Source: Verrucomicrobiaceae bacterium (GTDB taxonomy: Bacteria > Verrucomicrobiota > Verrucomicrobiia > Verrucomicrobiales > Verrucomicrobiaceae). From it: DNA of 64,000 nucleotides. The translations under genes were made by a program, and so were the position numbers. The stretch lies in the NCBI GenBank assembly GCA_947507875.1, contig CANNQP010000018.1:1-64000 (forward strand). Reading direction: 5' to 3'. Under the pieces are notes generated by a model. That model did not search any database, was not told where the DNA came from, and worked only from the letters and a program-made list of their open reading frames with translations. Positions 45,016 through 55,300 of this stretch are shown piece by piece. Every line of letters begins with the position of its first letter. The first letter of the stretch is position 1.

Positions 45016-46896
45016 TTATACCTCGAGCTGAATGCCAAGCTCACATACCTGACGGGGGGGGAGGTCAAAGTAGCCGGTGGCAGGGCGTGACATGCGGCTG
45101 AGGGTGACAAACAGCTTCTTCCGCCAGCGGGCCATGCGTCCTGGGCCGTTGGTGAGGAGAATCTCTCGACTTTGGTAGAAGGTGATGCCCGCCTTTTTCA
45201 GCTTGGTGCGATCTTCCAGTGCTTGAATGAGATCCTCAAACACCAGAGGTGATTCAGCGAAACCATAGCGCAGCACCACGCGGTAAAACTCATCACAATA
45301 CTGCTCCACCGTGTGTCGGGTTGCATCACAAACGTAAGGCGTATCTTCGAAACGAACGGTCAGCAGGATCACCTGACGATGCAGCGCCTTGTTGTGCTTC
45401 AAATGATGCAGCAGCGCTAGCGGCAAGCCATCAGCACTGGCCGACATGAACACGGCGGCACCGGGTACACGGATGATGCGCTCTTTTTGAATCTCATCCA
45501 CCAGATGCTGCACGGGCAGACGGCCACGCTGCATGGCCTGAAAGAGCACGGAACGACCATCAGTCCAGGTTTTCATCACGATCCAGATGCCCGTGGCGAT
45601 GACGAGCGGGAACCAAGCTCCGTCCTTGAATTTCACCAAGCTGCCGGAGACATAGCCCAGTTCGATGACGGCAAACAGCAGCATGGGGAAAAAGGCTTTC
45701 CACCAAGCCCAGCCCCAGATGCGGCGGGCCACAAAGTAAAACAGCATGCTGGTCAGCAGCATCCCCATCGACACGGATAAGCCGTAGGCGGAGGCGAGAT
45801 TGCTCGATGTCTGAAAGCCAGCCACGAGGGCAATGCAGCAGATCATCAGCAAATAATTCACCTGTGGCATGTAGATCTGCCCGCGAACCTCGGGGTTCGT
45901 GTGAATGATCTTCAAGCGCGGCAAGTAACCCAGCTGAACGGCTTGCTGAGTTTGGGAGAAAACCCCCGTGATCATGGCCTGAGAGGCGATGATGGTCGCC
46001 GCAGTTGCTAGAATGATCATGGGCACCAGCAGCGCGGAGGGCACCATTTTGAAAAAGGGATGCTCCACGGCAGAGGGATCGCTGATGACCAGCGCGCCTT
46101 GGCCCAAGTAATTCAGCACCAAGCAAGGCCAAACGAGGTAGAACCAAGCTTGCTGAAGCGGTTTTTTGCCAAAGTGTCCGATGTCCGCATACAGTGCCTC
46201 ACAGCCCGTGACAGCCAGCAGAACCATGCCCATGATGACGATGCCGTGGTAGCCATGATGAGCGAGGTAGCTTAGCCCCCAGTGGGGGGACAGAGCCTGA
46301 ATCACCTCAGGATACTGGAGAAAACGATAGAGACCCAGCGCCCCCAACGCGAGGAACCAGATCATGGTGATCGGTCCAAAAGCGACGCCGATCTTGGCCG
46401 TGCCATGCTTTTGGACCAAAAACAGCGCTAGGAGAATACCGACGGAAATTGGGATGACCCAGGAATGAAGGGCAGGGTTCAATTGCTCAAGTCCCTCGAC
46501 TGCCGACAGCACGGAGATAGCAGGTGTGATCATGCCATCGCCGTAGAGCAGGGAGGCCCCAAAAAGCACGACCATAACCATGACAGTTTGGCCGTGTTGC
46601 GTCAGCGCCTCTTTTTTCGAACGAAGCAGGGACATGAGGGCGAACATACCTCCCTCGCCTTGCGCCGTGGCGCTGCAAAGCATGCTCAGGTACTTGACGG
46701 CGACCATCAACGTGAGGGACCACAGCATCAGGGAGATGGGGCCATAGACCATCTCGACTGGGTGCCCATGTTCATAATGTGCATGGGCAAGGCATTCACG
46801 CAGGGCATAGAGCGGGCTTGTGCCGATGTCACCAAACACGACTCCTAGCGAAGCAAGCGCTAGGTGCCAACTTTTCGAAGATTTAGAATCGGACAT
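45016..46896 (-). CDS. kup: Kup potassium transporter
   Basis: A 626-residue K+/H+ symporter. The N-terminus LASLGVVFGDIGTSPLYALREC is the KUP signature. Twelve hydrophobic helices occupy about 10-440, followed by a cytoplasmic C-terminal domain of about 170 residues. GEGGMFALMSLLR, SLLYGDGMITPAISVLSAVEG and LFLVQKHGTAKIG are all present. It takes up K+ under low-osmolarity or acidic conditions. No riboswitch is evident in the 157-bp upstream gap. Confidence 0.97.
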   Translation of the reverse strand: MSDSKSSKSWHLALASLGVVFGDIGTSPLYALRECLAHAHYEHGHPVEMVYGPISLMLWSLTLMVAVKYLSMLCSATAQGEGGMFALMSLLRSKKEALTQHGQTVMVMVVLFGASLLYGDGMITPAISVLSAVEGLEQLNPALHSWVIPISVGILLALFLVQKHGTAKIGVAFGPITMIWFLALGALGLYRFLQYPEVIQALSPHWGLSYLAHHGYHGIVIMGMVLLAVTGCEALYADIGHFGKKPLQQAWFYLVWPCLVLNYLGQGALVISDPSAVEHPFFKMVPSALLVPMIILATAATIIASQAMITGVFSQTQQAVQLGYLPRLKIIHTNPEVRGQIYMPQVNYLLMICCIALVAGFQTSSNLASAYGLSVSMGMLLTSMLFYFVARRIWGWAWWKAFFPMLLFAVIELGYVSGSLVKFKDGAWFPLVIATGIWIVMKTWTDGRSVLFQAMQRGRLPVQHLVDEIQKERIIRVPGAAVFMSASADGLPLALLHHLKHNKALHRQVILLTVRFEDTPYVCDATRHTVEQYCDEFYRVVLRYGFAESPLVFEDLIQALEDRTKLKKAGITFYQSREILLTNGPGRMARWRKKLFVTLSRMSRPATGYFDLPPRQVCELGIQLEV

Positions 46897-47053
46897 GGAA
46901 AGCGTCAGCCTTTACAGCAAGACAGACAGTCTCCGCATAGCTCTTCGTGCGAACTTTGCAAGAAGCAGTCCTATTCTGCATTTCAGGGATCTTGAAGACT
47001 TCTTTCCGTTAAAGTCGGCCTTCTGAAGCGTACTTATCTGCCCTCTTTCCTTC

Positions 47054-48571
47054 ATGAATCGCCTTTGCCTGCTTTTCCCTCTGCTGCCCTGTTTGGTTCT
47101 CAGTGCTGCGGACCCGGTCGAATCGGACTTCTACAAAATCACGTCTTTTGAGACGCCCAAAGAGACTGCGCTAGAGGTGGGGTCTATTGAGCTTTTGCCC
47201 GATGGCCAAATGGCCCTTGGCACCCGCCGTGGGGAAATCTGGCTAGTCCGTGGTGCTGGTAGTTCGGATTCAACAGCGGTGCGCTACCAACGCTTTGCCA
47301 GCGGCCTGCATGAGGTGTTGGGGCTCGCCTGGAATGCCAAAGAAGGTCAGCTTTACGCCACCACGCGTTATGAAATCACGAAGCTGAAGGATGTGGATGG
47401 CGACGGGCGTGCTGATGTTTTTGACACGGTGAGCGATGCCTGGGGCGTGTCTGGAGACTACCACGAATACGCCATCGGTTCGCGCTTTGACAAAGCCGGG
47501 GATCTCTGGGTCACGCTCTGCCTAACGGGTTCCTTTTCTAGCCAAGTGCCCTTCCGCGGCTGGGCGCTGCGCATTCGCCCTGATGGCCGCATGGTGCCGA
47601 CTTGCTCAGGCATTCGCAGTCCAGGTGGCATGGGCTTTGATGCCGAGGGAGAGGTCTATTACTGCGACAATCAGGGACCGTGGCATGGCTCCTGCACTCT
47701 CCAGCACTTGGTGCCGGGTTCATTTCAAGGGCATCCTTCAGGAAACATTTGGTATGACCTCGCACCTAACATGGGCCCCCGTCCGCTCGACCCCATTCCG
47801 GAGGCTTTCCAAGGCAATCGCAGCCGCCAAGAAAATCGTCCAGGTGGTGATCCTGGCCGAATGGTACTGGAGCGGAAGCGCATCAAAGAGCTGCGGCCGC
47901 CCGCAGTTTACCTCGTGCATGGGAAAATCGGCAACTCGGCCTCTGCCATCCTCTGCGACACCAGCGATGGAAAGTTCGGGCCCTTCGCGAAGCAACTCTT
48001 CATCGCCGACCAGAGCCATAGCAACCTGAGTCGCGTGTTCTTGGAAACCGTCAAGGGGGTGAAGCAAGGCGTCGTTTTCCCCTTCCGCTCAGGCTTTGCC
48101 TCTGGGCTGATCGGGGGACGCATGGATGCAGAGGGGCGCATCTTCGTGGGTGGCAGTGATCGTGGCTGGGGCGCCCGAGGAGGGAAACCCTACTGCTTTG
48201 AAAAATGTGAATGGACCGGCAAGATGCCCTTTGAGGTGCATGAAATGCGTGCCAAGCCCGATGGGTTTGAGCTGACCTTCACTGAGGCTGTGGATGCGGC
48301 TACGGCTGCGGATGTGAAGAGCTACTCCATGCGTGCCTTTACCTATGCTTACCGCGAACAATACGGTGGTGATGAAATTGACGAAGTCCTGCCTACCATC
48401 GATAGCGCCCAGGTGTCGGAAGATCGCAAGTCCGTACAGCTAAAAATCGCACCGCTTACTCAGGGGCATGTGCATGAACTTCATCTGGATGGTGTTCGCA
48501 GCGCTGGCAAAAAGCAGCCCCTCCTGCATGCGGTAGGTTATTACACGCTGAACGAGATCCCTGCGCCTTGA
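47054..48571 (+). CDS. Secreted glucose/sorbosone-dehydrogenase-like beta-propeller
   Basis: A 505-residue exported protein with a signal peptide (MNRLCLLFPLLPCLVLSAA). The body resembles the six-bladed propellers of soluble aldose-sugar/L-sorbosone dehydrogenases and PVC 'membrane-bound dehydrogenase' proteins: IELLPDGQMALGTRRGEIWL, FASGLHEVLGLAW, DVDGDGRADVFD (a calcium loop), NQGPWHGSCTL and SGFASGLIGGRMDAEGRIFV. Whether it binds PQQ and oxidises sugars is not clear from sequence. PVC genomes hold many paralogues. The C-terminal 120 residues form a separate beta domain. Confidence 0.8.
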   Translation: MNRLCLLFPLLPCLVLSAADPVESDFYKITSFETPKETALEVGSIELLPDGQMALGTRRGEIWLVRGAGSSDSTAVRYQRFASGLHEVLGLAWNAKEGQLYATTRYEITKLKDVDGDGRADVFDTVSDAWGVSGDYHEYAIGSRFDKAGDLWVTLCLTGSFSSQVPFRGWALRIRPDGRMVPTCSGIRSPGGMGFDAEGEVYYCDNQGPWHGSCTLQHLVPGSFQGHPSGNIWYDLAPNMGPRPLDPIPEAFQGNRSRQENRPGGDPGRMVLERKRIKELRPPAVYLVHGKIGNSASAILCDTSDGKFGPFAKQLFIADQSHSNLSRVFLETVKGVKQGVVFPFRSGFASGLIGGRMDAEGRIFVGGSDRGWGARGGKPYCFEKCEWTGKMPFEVHEMRAKPDGFELTFTEAVDAATAADVKSYSMRAFTYAYREQYGGDEIDEVLPTIDSAQVSEDRKSVQLKIAPLTQGHVHELHLDGVRSAGKKQPLLHAVGYYTLNEIPAP

Positions 48572-48649
48572 GCCCTTGTTGCCGTCCGAGGTGAGGGACA
48601 TTGGGCACTTGAGTTTGTGCGCTTTCGCGCCTCTCTGCTTCTTCTGCCC

Positions 48650-50467
48650 ATGACCCGCGTTCCCGAAGAAACCCTCCAGCAAGTGCTCGCTGCCACGGAT
48701 ATCGTGGATCTCATCGGGCGCTCGGTGAAGCTGCGGCGTGCGGGCACCAATTGGGTCGGCCTCTGCCCCTTTCACAACGAAAAGTCCCCGTCCTTCAACG
48801 TCCGTCCTTCAACGAATTCCTATTACTGCTTTGGCTGCCAGGCCAGTGGAAATGCCTTCCGCTTCCTGATGAATCATGAAGGGCTCACCTTCATGGAGGC
48901 GGTGAAGCGTCTTGCGGATTCGGCTGGCATCCGCATCCAGGAGGAGGTGTGGGACGCCAATGCGGAAAAGGAGGCCAAGCACCGCGCGCTGCTGTTGCGC
49001 CTTCACCAGGAGATTGCCGACTGGTATCATCAGTTGCTCATGAAAAGCCCGCTCGCTGCCGGAGCACGCGACTATTTGAAAAGCAGAGGCATCACCTCCG
49101 CCGTCGCGAAAAACTGGCTCCTGGGTTATGCCCCTGCCAGTGGGCAAATTCTGCGCCAGTGGGCGCAACAGTGCCAATTCAGCTCCCAGGCTCTGCTCGA
49201 CAGCGGCATCCTGAAACAAAACGATAGCGGCGTCTATCCGGGTTTTCGGGACCGCCTGATGTTCCCGATCCGCAATGACCATGGCGATGTCATCGCCTTC
49301 AGTGGCAGATTGCTTCAGGCCGATGCCAAGATGGCCAAGTATCTCAACTCACCCGAGACGGCCATTTTTAGCAAAAGCCGGGTGCTCTTCGGCTTTGATC
49401 GTGCCAAGCGCCACATCTCCAAAGCAGGTCAGGCCATCGTCTGCGAAGGCCAGATCGACACCCTCATGCTGCATGAGGCCGGGTTTCCCAATGCCGTCGC
49501 CGGACAGGGCACCGCTTTCACCGAGTTTCATGCCAAGGCCATCAAGCGCCTGGCGGATGAAGTCGTGCTCTGCTACGATTCTGACAACGCAGGCTACGAG
49601 GCCGCAGGCAAAGCCTTCCGCATCCTGGCGCCGACCGGCCTCATGGTGAAAGTCGCTGCTCTGCCCACTGGCGAAGATCCAGATTCACTTATTCGAAAGC
49701 AAGGACCGGATGCTTTTCAAGCCTTGCTCCAGCGTGCTCAGGAGTATCTCGATTTTCAGATCGATGCCTCTGCGTCTCGCCGTGACATGACGGAAATGCG
49801 TGAGCGTGTTCGCTTTGCTAGTGTCATGGCGGAAAGCATCGCCCTTCTGGAAAGTGCCGTGGCTCGGGAAACCGCGATGCAGCGGGTGGCCGTGCGGCTC
49901 GGCATCGCGGAAGAAACCCTGCATCAGCTGGTCGCCAAGGCGGCCAAAAAACCTGCCGCAGCAAGCAAGGGCAACACGCCACCCGAAGTGCAGCGTCCCG
50001 AGGCCGCCGCGCGACAGCTCATCGCCAGTCAAGATCGCAATGCCCTGTTGCTCACCCGTCTCGCCTTGGCCGATGCCGAGGTCCTGCATTGGCTGCGGCA
50101 GCAGGACAATCAGGACATTCTGCACGACGTGCCCGGCACCGAACTGCTGTCTCAGGTCTGGCGCGGCAGCTTTGATCCCTTCGATTCCGTCGCGGTGAAC
50201 GTCTATCTCACCACTCTGCCTCCCGAGGAAGAAGCCGCCCTGAATCAGCTTCTGCATGAGGCCCGTGCCAACGGTGGCATCCCGGCAGCAGAACATGCCC
50301 TGCGAGCCCTGGATCTGACCCGACTACAAATGATGAAACAGCGCCTGCAAACCCAGCTCAAGCAGCCCGGCATTGATCCCGAACATGCAGCCGACCTTCA
50401 GCGTGAGATCATCGCTCTGCATCAAGACATCACCTCAATGCAGCAGTCCATCAGCCGACCGCGTTAA
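48650..50467 (+). CDS. dnaG: DNA primase DnaG
   Basis: A 605-residue enzyme making RNA primers for replication. The N-terminal CHC2 zinc finger is CPFHNEKSPSF...YYCFGC. The catalytic core includes YCFGCQASGNAFRF and the TOPRIM acidic residues in VCEGQIDTLMLHEAG and CYDSDNAGYEA. The C-terminal helical part (about 440-600) is the DnaB-binding domain. The ATG at 48650 gives the family start; a GTG at 48617 would add 11 residues. Typical partners rpsU and rpoD are not adjacent. Confidence 0.96.
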   Translation: MTRVPEETLQQVLAATDIVDLIGRSVKLRRAGTNWVGLCPFHNEKSPSFNVRPSTNSYYCFGCQASGNAFRFLMNHEGLTFMEAVKRLADSAGIRIQEEVWDANAEKEAKHRALLLRLHQEIADWYHQLLMKSPLAAGARDYLKSRGITSAVAKNWLLGYAPASGQILRQWAQQCQFSSQALLDSGILKQNDSGVYPGFRDRLMFPIRNDHGDVIAFSGRLLQADAKMAKYLNSPETAIFSKSRVLFGFDRAKRHISKAGQAIVCEGQIDTLMLHEAGFPNAVAGQGTAFTEFHAKAIKRLADEVVLCYDSDNAGYEAAGKAFRILAPTGLMVKVAALPTGEDPDSLIRKQGPDAFQALLQRAQEYLDFQIDASASRRDMTEMRERVRFASVMAESIALLESAVARETAMQRVAVRLGIAEETLHQLVAKAAKKPAAASKGNTPPEVQRPEAAARQLIASQDRNALLLTRLALADAEVLHWLRQQDNQDILHDVPGTELLSQVWRGSFDPFDSVAVNVYLTTLPPEEEAALNQLLHEARANGGIPAAEHALRALDLTRLQMMKQRLQTQLKQPGIDPEHAADLQREIIALHQDITSMQQSISRPR

Positions 50468-50550
50468 GCGGATTGGACTCGTCTGGTGTGGCTTAGGTTT
50501 GGAGCTTCGTCTTGCTTCAGAGACATGCCTGCCGTTAAACATGAATTGCC

Positions 50551-50946
50551 ATGTTTGAATCACGTCAGCACCCGCTCGCCAGTCCACACGTCTTCCTCTG
50601 GCGTGTGATCCGTTTTGTCTGCGTGGCTGCGACAGTGGCCTTGAGCGCCTTGGCGTTGGGAGTACTAGGCTACCACTACATCGCCGCTTTTGGTTGGCTG
50701 GATTCGCTCTTGAATGCCTCCATGATCCTTGGCGGTATGGGACCTGTAGGTAGTCTCGAAACCGATGCAGCGAAGCTATTCGCAAGCTTTTACGCGTTGT
50801 TCAGTGGCTTGGTGTTCATCACTGTCATGGGCATCGTGCTCGCTCCGGTAGCGCATCGGGTGCTGCATGTGTTTCATCTCGATACCGAGCGTGATCTGGA
50901 GGACTCCACCCCGCGTTCTGATCAAGCCAGGGACAGAGAACCTTGA
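50551..50946 (+). CDS. Small membrane protein with two helices
   Basis: A 131-residue integral membrane protein. One helix is at about 18-46 (VIRFVCVAATVALSALALGVLGY) and another at about 86-108 (FASFYALFSGLVFITVMGIVLAPV), separated by a loop with GWLDSLLNASMILGGMGPVG. This loop-and-helix arrangement recurs in unannotated bacterial membrane proteins and in the pore region of some two-helix ion channels, but no selectivity filter is clear. It has a hydrophilic C-terminus. Function unknown. It sits between dnaG and the photolyase-like gene on the same strand. Confidence 0.7.
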   Translation: MFESRQHPLASPHVFLWRVIRFVCVAATVALSALALGVLGYHYIAAFGWLDSLLNASMILGGMGPVGSLETDAAKLFASFYALFSGLVFITVMGIVLAPVAHRVLHVFHLDTERDLEDSTPRSDQARDREP

Positions 50947-51065
50947 ACTGGTTCATAAGCTGCAAGCCCAAGGCATCGTGAAAGAAGAGGCCTGCACGCT
51001 GGTGCTTTTGCGCGCGGGTCAGTTCTCGTCGCACCCAGCGCGCCCTGCGGCACGTTTGCGCTTTC

Positions 51066-52313
51066 ATGTCGAATGACTTTCCCCTCACGCGTGATAGCGC
51101 TTGGTCTCATTGGCGCGATTTTCAACCTCAGGTTCAGCGTTATGCCAGTCAGCGCAATGCCGTGACGCTAGGTCATCGCGGCGTTTCCCGGCTTTCGCCT
51201 GCGATTCGCTTCGGCTTGCTGCGCCCTGAGGAAATCGTCCACGAGACGCTGAAGCATCATGAGTTTCCGCTTGTGGAAAAGTGGCTGCAAGAGGTCTGCT
51301 GGCGCAGCTACTGGAAAGGCTGGCTGGAGATGCGGCCGCAGCTCTGGCAGGAATGGCGGACCCGTGTGCATCATCTGCGTCAGCACCTGGACGCGCCGAC
51401 CCTCAGGCGCTGCCAAGCGGTGGCCTCAGGGCAGAGCGGCGTCGCGATCATGGACCGCTTTGCCAGAGAGCTGATGCAGACCGGCTACCTGCACAATCAT
51501 GCGCGCATGTGGTGGGCTAGCTTTTGGATTCATGTGGAAAAACTGCCCTGGGAGCTTGGGGCGGACTTCTTCTTTCAGCATCTGCTGGATGCAGATCCGG
51601 CGAGCAACACCTTGTCCTGGCGTTGGGTCGCTGGCCTTCAGACCGCAGGCAAAACCTACCTTGTTCGCCGCAGCAATCTGGAGCGGTGGTGCGCGCCAGA
51701 GTTGCATCAAGACAAGACGGGCTTGGAGCTGCTGGATGATGACTGTGTCACTGCCGTTTTGCCTAACGATCTTTCCGCGCCGACTCGTCATGAGCTGCAA
51801 CCCGTACCCACTCAGTCCCCGATTTTGACAGGGCGCATCGGCCTTTGGCTGCACGCGGAAGATGCCAGCCTGGAGACGAGCCCGCTTCGCCACTTGCGCC
51901 CTGAATCGATCGCTACCTTCACCAGCCAAGCCTCTTACAACCACCTCGGCCTGAGTCCGCTGCGTCAGGCTTCTCTAGCACAGGCTTTGCAAGACGGAGT
52001 CATGCGCGCAGGTCAGCACTTTGCCTGTGAAACCGTGATGCAGGACGCTGCCTGCACGGCCATGGCTCTGACGCGTTGGGCTGTGGAGCGTGGGTTGAAT
52101 CATGTCGTGGCCATGGCACCGACGGTGGGGCCTGTGGCGCAGGTGGTGAAGCAACTGCGAACGCTGTTAGCTCAGCAAAACATCATGCTGCATCTCATCC
52201 GTCGTCCGTGGGACGCAGAGATGTTTCCGTTAGCTCGATCCGGGTTCTTTCCCTTCTGGGAAAAAACACGCGCACGCCTGCTGCGGGGCAGTCTGCCAGG
52301 TGCCGAAGGATGA
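51066..52313 (+). CDS. Photolyase/cryptochrome-like FAD protein, apparently circularly permuted
   Basis: A 415-residue protein. The FAD-binding photolyase domain is N-terminal (about 15-215) with RLSPAIRFGLLRPEEIVHET, EVCWRSYWKGW, TGYLHNHARMWWASFWIH and DADPASNTLSWRWVAG. In ordinary photolyases this domain is C-terminal. The second half (about 255-410) is alpha/beta (IGLWLHAEDASLE, AVERGLNHVVAMAPTVGP, QLRTLLAQQNIMLHLI, GFFPFWEKTR) and recalls the photolyase antenna domain normally found first. It probably binds FAD and may repair DNA or sense light. The domain order is unusual but seems genuine because the frame is intact. Confidence 0.75.
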   Translation: MSNDFPLTRDSAWSHWRDFQPQVQRYASQRNAVTLGHRGVSRLSPAIRFGLLRPEEIVHETLKHHEFPLVEKWLQEVCWRSYWKGWLEMRPQLWQEWRTRVHHLRQHLDAPTLRRCQAVASGQSGVAIMDRFARELMQTGYLHNHARMWWASFWIHVEKLPWELGADFFFQHLLDADPASNTLSWRWVAGLQTAGKTYLVRRSNLERWCAPELHQDKTGLELLDDDCVTAVLPNDLSAPTRHELQPVPTQSPILTGRIGLWLHAEDASLETSPLRHLRPESIATFTSQASYNHLGLSPLRQASLAQALQDGVMRAGQHFACETVMQDAACTAMALTRWAVERGLNHVVAMAPTVGPVAQVVKQLRTLLAQQNIMLHLIRRPWDAEMFPLARSGFFPFWEKTRARLLRGSLPGAEG

Positions 52314-52325
52314 CCTCCAGGGGCA

Positions 52326-55300
52326 TCACTCGACGATCTTCACCTTCCATTCCTCCGAGTTGCCTTTCAGCTCGGGGGCGTACATGGCCTCGATCTTGGT
52401 GGGCAGGGCGCTGAAGCGTCCAGGAATCTCGGCTTTCACGCGGTAGCGGAGGTTGTGGGTGCCTCGGGGCAGTCTTTCGGCAAAGAAGCAGACCTTTTCA
52501 TCTCGGTATTCCTGGTAGCTCGGCAGGCTGTCGTCGTAGCTCCAACCACTTCGCACCTCCACAGGCTCAAATCCGGCAGGCTTCATGTCCTCGATCAGCA
52601 CGTACTCGTAGTCGTTTTTGCTGTCGATGCTCAGCTCCACCTCGATGAGGTCGCCGCTCTTGATTGGAGCATCGCTGGTGATTTCTTCGCGGCGATCCTT
52701 GAGGCCCGTTTGCGTGACCACCTGACCTCGCGAGCCCGCCACCTGCTGGTTCGGTTTTTCCTCGATGAGGCGGTAAAACTTCCGTCGTGCCTTCACTTCC
52801 AGCCCGGCGGCGGGGATCATGTCTTCTTGGGAAAACGCGGTCAGGTAGGCATTCGCATACAGCGGTGATTCGCCCAGCTTGCGCAGCTCGATGATGTGTT
52901 CGCCCGTGGTCAGAGTTTCGCCACTGAGGGTGAAGCTGCCCTTGAAAGTGAAGAGGTTCTCCTTCGTGATCTCCACCTTCGTCTGCGACTTGCCATCGAC
53001 AAGCAACTCGACCGTCTGCTTCGGTTCGGATTCGCCGCTTGCCTTCATGAAAACCGCCAGCGCCTCAATGACGGCGGCGGTGTCCTTCGTGCTGTTCCAG
53101 TAGGTGCCGTGGCGGCGGTTGTTGATCAGATACTTCGCCAGCCCCGCTGCCGTCTCGCCCTTCGGTTCAGTGGTGCTCAGCAATTTCAGGAAAGCCGCCT
53201 GGGTCTCGATGGCATCGTCCCACCAATACCACCAGCCACCTTCCGGCAGCTCCAGCCAGGCAGTTTGGTTTTCGTCATCCTGCTTCAGGAACTGCCGCAG
53301 GTTCCGCAGGCACATGTCGCAGCGCTCCTTTTCACCCACGGCATGGCAGGCGAGGCCGAGCAAGGCCACGTTGTAGCGCGAGAGGTTGTTCCGCTTTTCA
53401 AAAAGGAAGCCGCGCATGGCTTTGTCGCCCTCGCCATATTCCACGAGGGTGCAGTGGATGAGCGCATCAAGAGGGTCGGGGCTGCCTTTGTGATCCTTGG
53501 CCTTCTCTGGCAGCTTCAAACGACGCAGTTCCTCAGCTTCATGATGTTTGAGGAAATCCAGTCCGTTGCGGACAAAGCCATCATTGAGGTTCAGTCCGGC
53601 TTTTTCGGCCGTTTTGAGCCCATGCAGCACCAGCGCGGTGATGTGCGGTGACGACTTCCGGCCTCCCGGGAACCATCCCCAGCCGCCATCGCTGCCACGC
53701 ATGGCTTCGAGCTTCTTTAGGCCGCTCTTTGCCATCTTCATGACTTCATCTTCATCGAAGACGGGGTTTTGAGTGGGGTGCAGCCGTCTCGGCTTCTTCT
53801 GATCCGCAGCCGGGACGGCTGCACCACGTTTCTTCACGTCCTTCAAATCTACCCCCAGGTCCTTGAGCACGTTCAAAGTGATGACCGTGGGCACGAACTT
53901 GTTCAGCGTCTGCTCGGTGCAGCCATACGGGTAATCGACGAGGTAGGGCAGGGCATCCACGAGAGCCATCGCCAGCGTCGGTGAATAGCGAACTTCCAGC
54001 CGCGACTGCTCGGGCTTTCTCTCGGCGGGCACTTTCACGGTGATCTTGCCGCACGCCTGATCCGGCCGCAGCGCGAGGCTCCAGGAGTCCGTTTTCAGAA
54101 TGCCATGTGTGTAGGCTGGGAAGGTCATTTCCATGGCATCGCTGTCTTTTTGCGCGAGGGCTTTGACGCGGATTTTGGCTTCGCCTTCGCCCGTGACCTT
54201 CACACGCCAGTCGAAGCGATGCTCGGAGTGGGCGGCCACAGTCACTTCGGCTTTAGCCGAAAGATCTTTTTCTGCTTCGGCTGAAGCCGAAGCCACTTTT
54301 TCCAGCACACCACCCTCGAGCTCCAGCACGGCCTTCACCTCCTGCTCCACGTCCATCTCGTTGTGGACGTTCGCGGAGATGACCACCTCGTCCTTCTCCA
54401 CAAAGAAGCGCGGGGCTTGCAGGCGGACCATGAGGTTCTTCCGCGTGATGACCTCCACCGTGGCCTCGCCGACCTGCGTCTGCGGTCCCATGACCCAGGA
54501 GCGCAGCTTCCAGGTAGTGAGGTTCTCCGGCAGATTGAAATTCAGCTCGCCCTCGCCCTTCGCATCCGTGACGAAGTCCGCCACCCACACCGCGCTGTCA
54601 GCGAGGTTCGTGCGGATCATGGGCTGGGGGCCGGGGTCTTCCGACCCGCCGGCTGCTTCTGGCGCAGGAGGTGGGGCACCTGCGGCAAATGCGTCCGCTG
54701 GCGCAGCGGCTGGTGCAGGCGCGGCCATTGCAGCCATCGGCATGGCGGATTTTCTGAGTTCCCTGCCTCCGCCAAAACCACCACCAGCCATTTCCATGAC
54801 AGAGCCTTCGGCGACCTCATCTCCAAATGCCCCGAGAACATCCATCCGCCTCTCGCCTTCTCGTTGCATTCCTACCTGCACCTCACGCAGCGAGTCAGCC
54901 ACCTGCGGATAATGGCTCCGTTTCCAGCCCCAGAAGAAGGGGCGGATGTCCTGCTGATTGCTGCCGCCGGAGATGTATTCCAGCGCCTTGTCATAGGCCG
55001 TGAGCACGACCTGACCGGTGAAGGGTTTGCCATCGGCATCCTTGACCCGCACCTTGACCTTTGACCCTTGACCCGGCAGGTAAGTCTCCGCGTCCGGCAT
55101 CAGCTCCACGGTGGCGATTCGCTTTTTCGGCGGCACCACGATCTGTCGCGTGACCTGATGCACCCGCGCCTCACTGACGGTGTAGGCATCGATGAAAAGG
55201 TTCGGCTGATCTGCCTCCGTGAGCTTGAAGCGATGCGTGGTGCTCTTGCCTTCCAGGTTCAGCCAGATCGGTTCAGGATAAGTGCCGTTCTGCGTGCGCA

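Noticed and set aside
46897..47053. Possible K+ or c-di-AMP riboswitch upstream of kup
   Set aside because: The gap is 157 bp and I see none of the conserved riboswitch core motifs.
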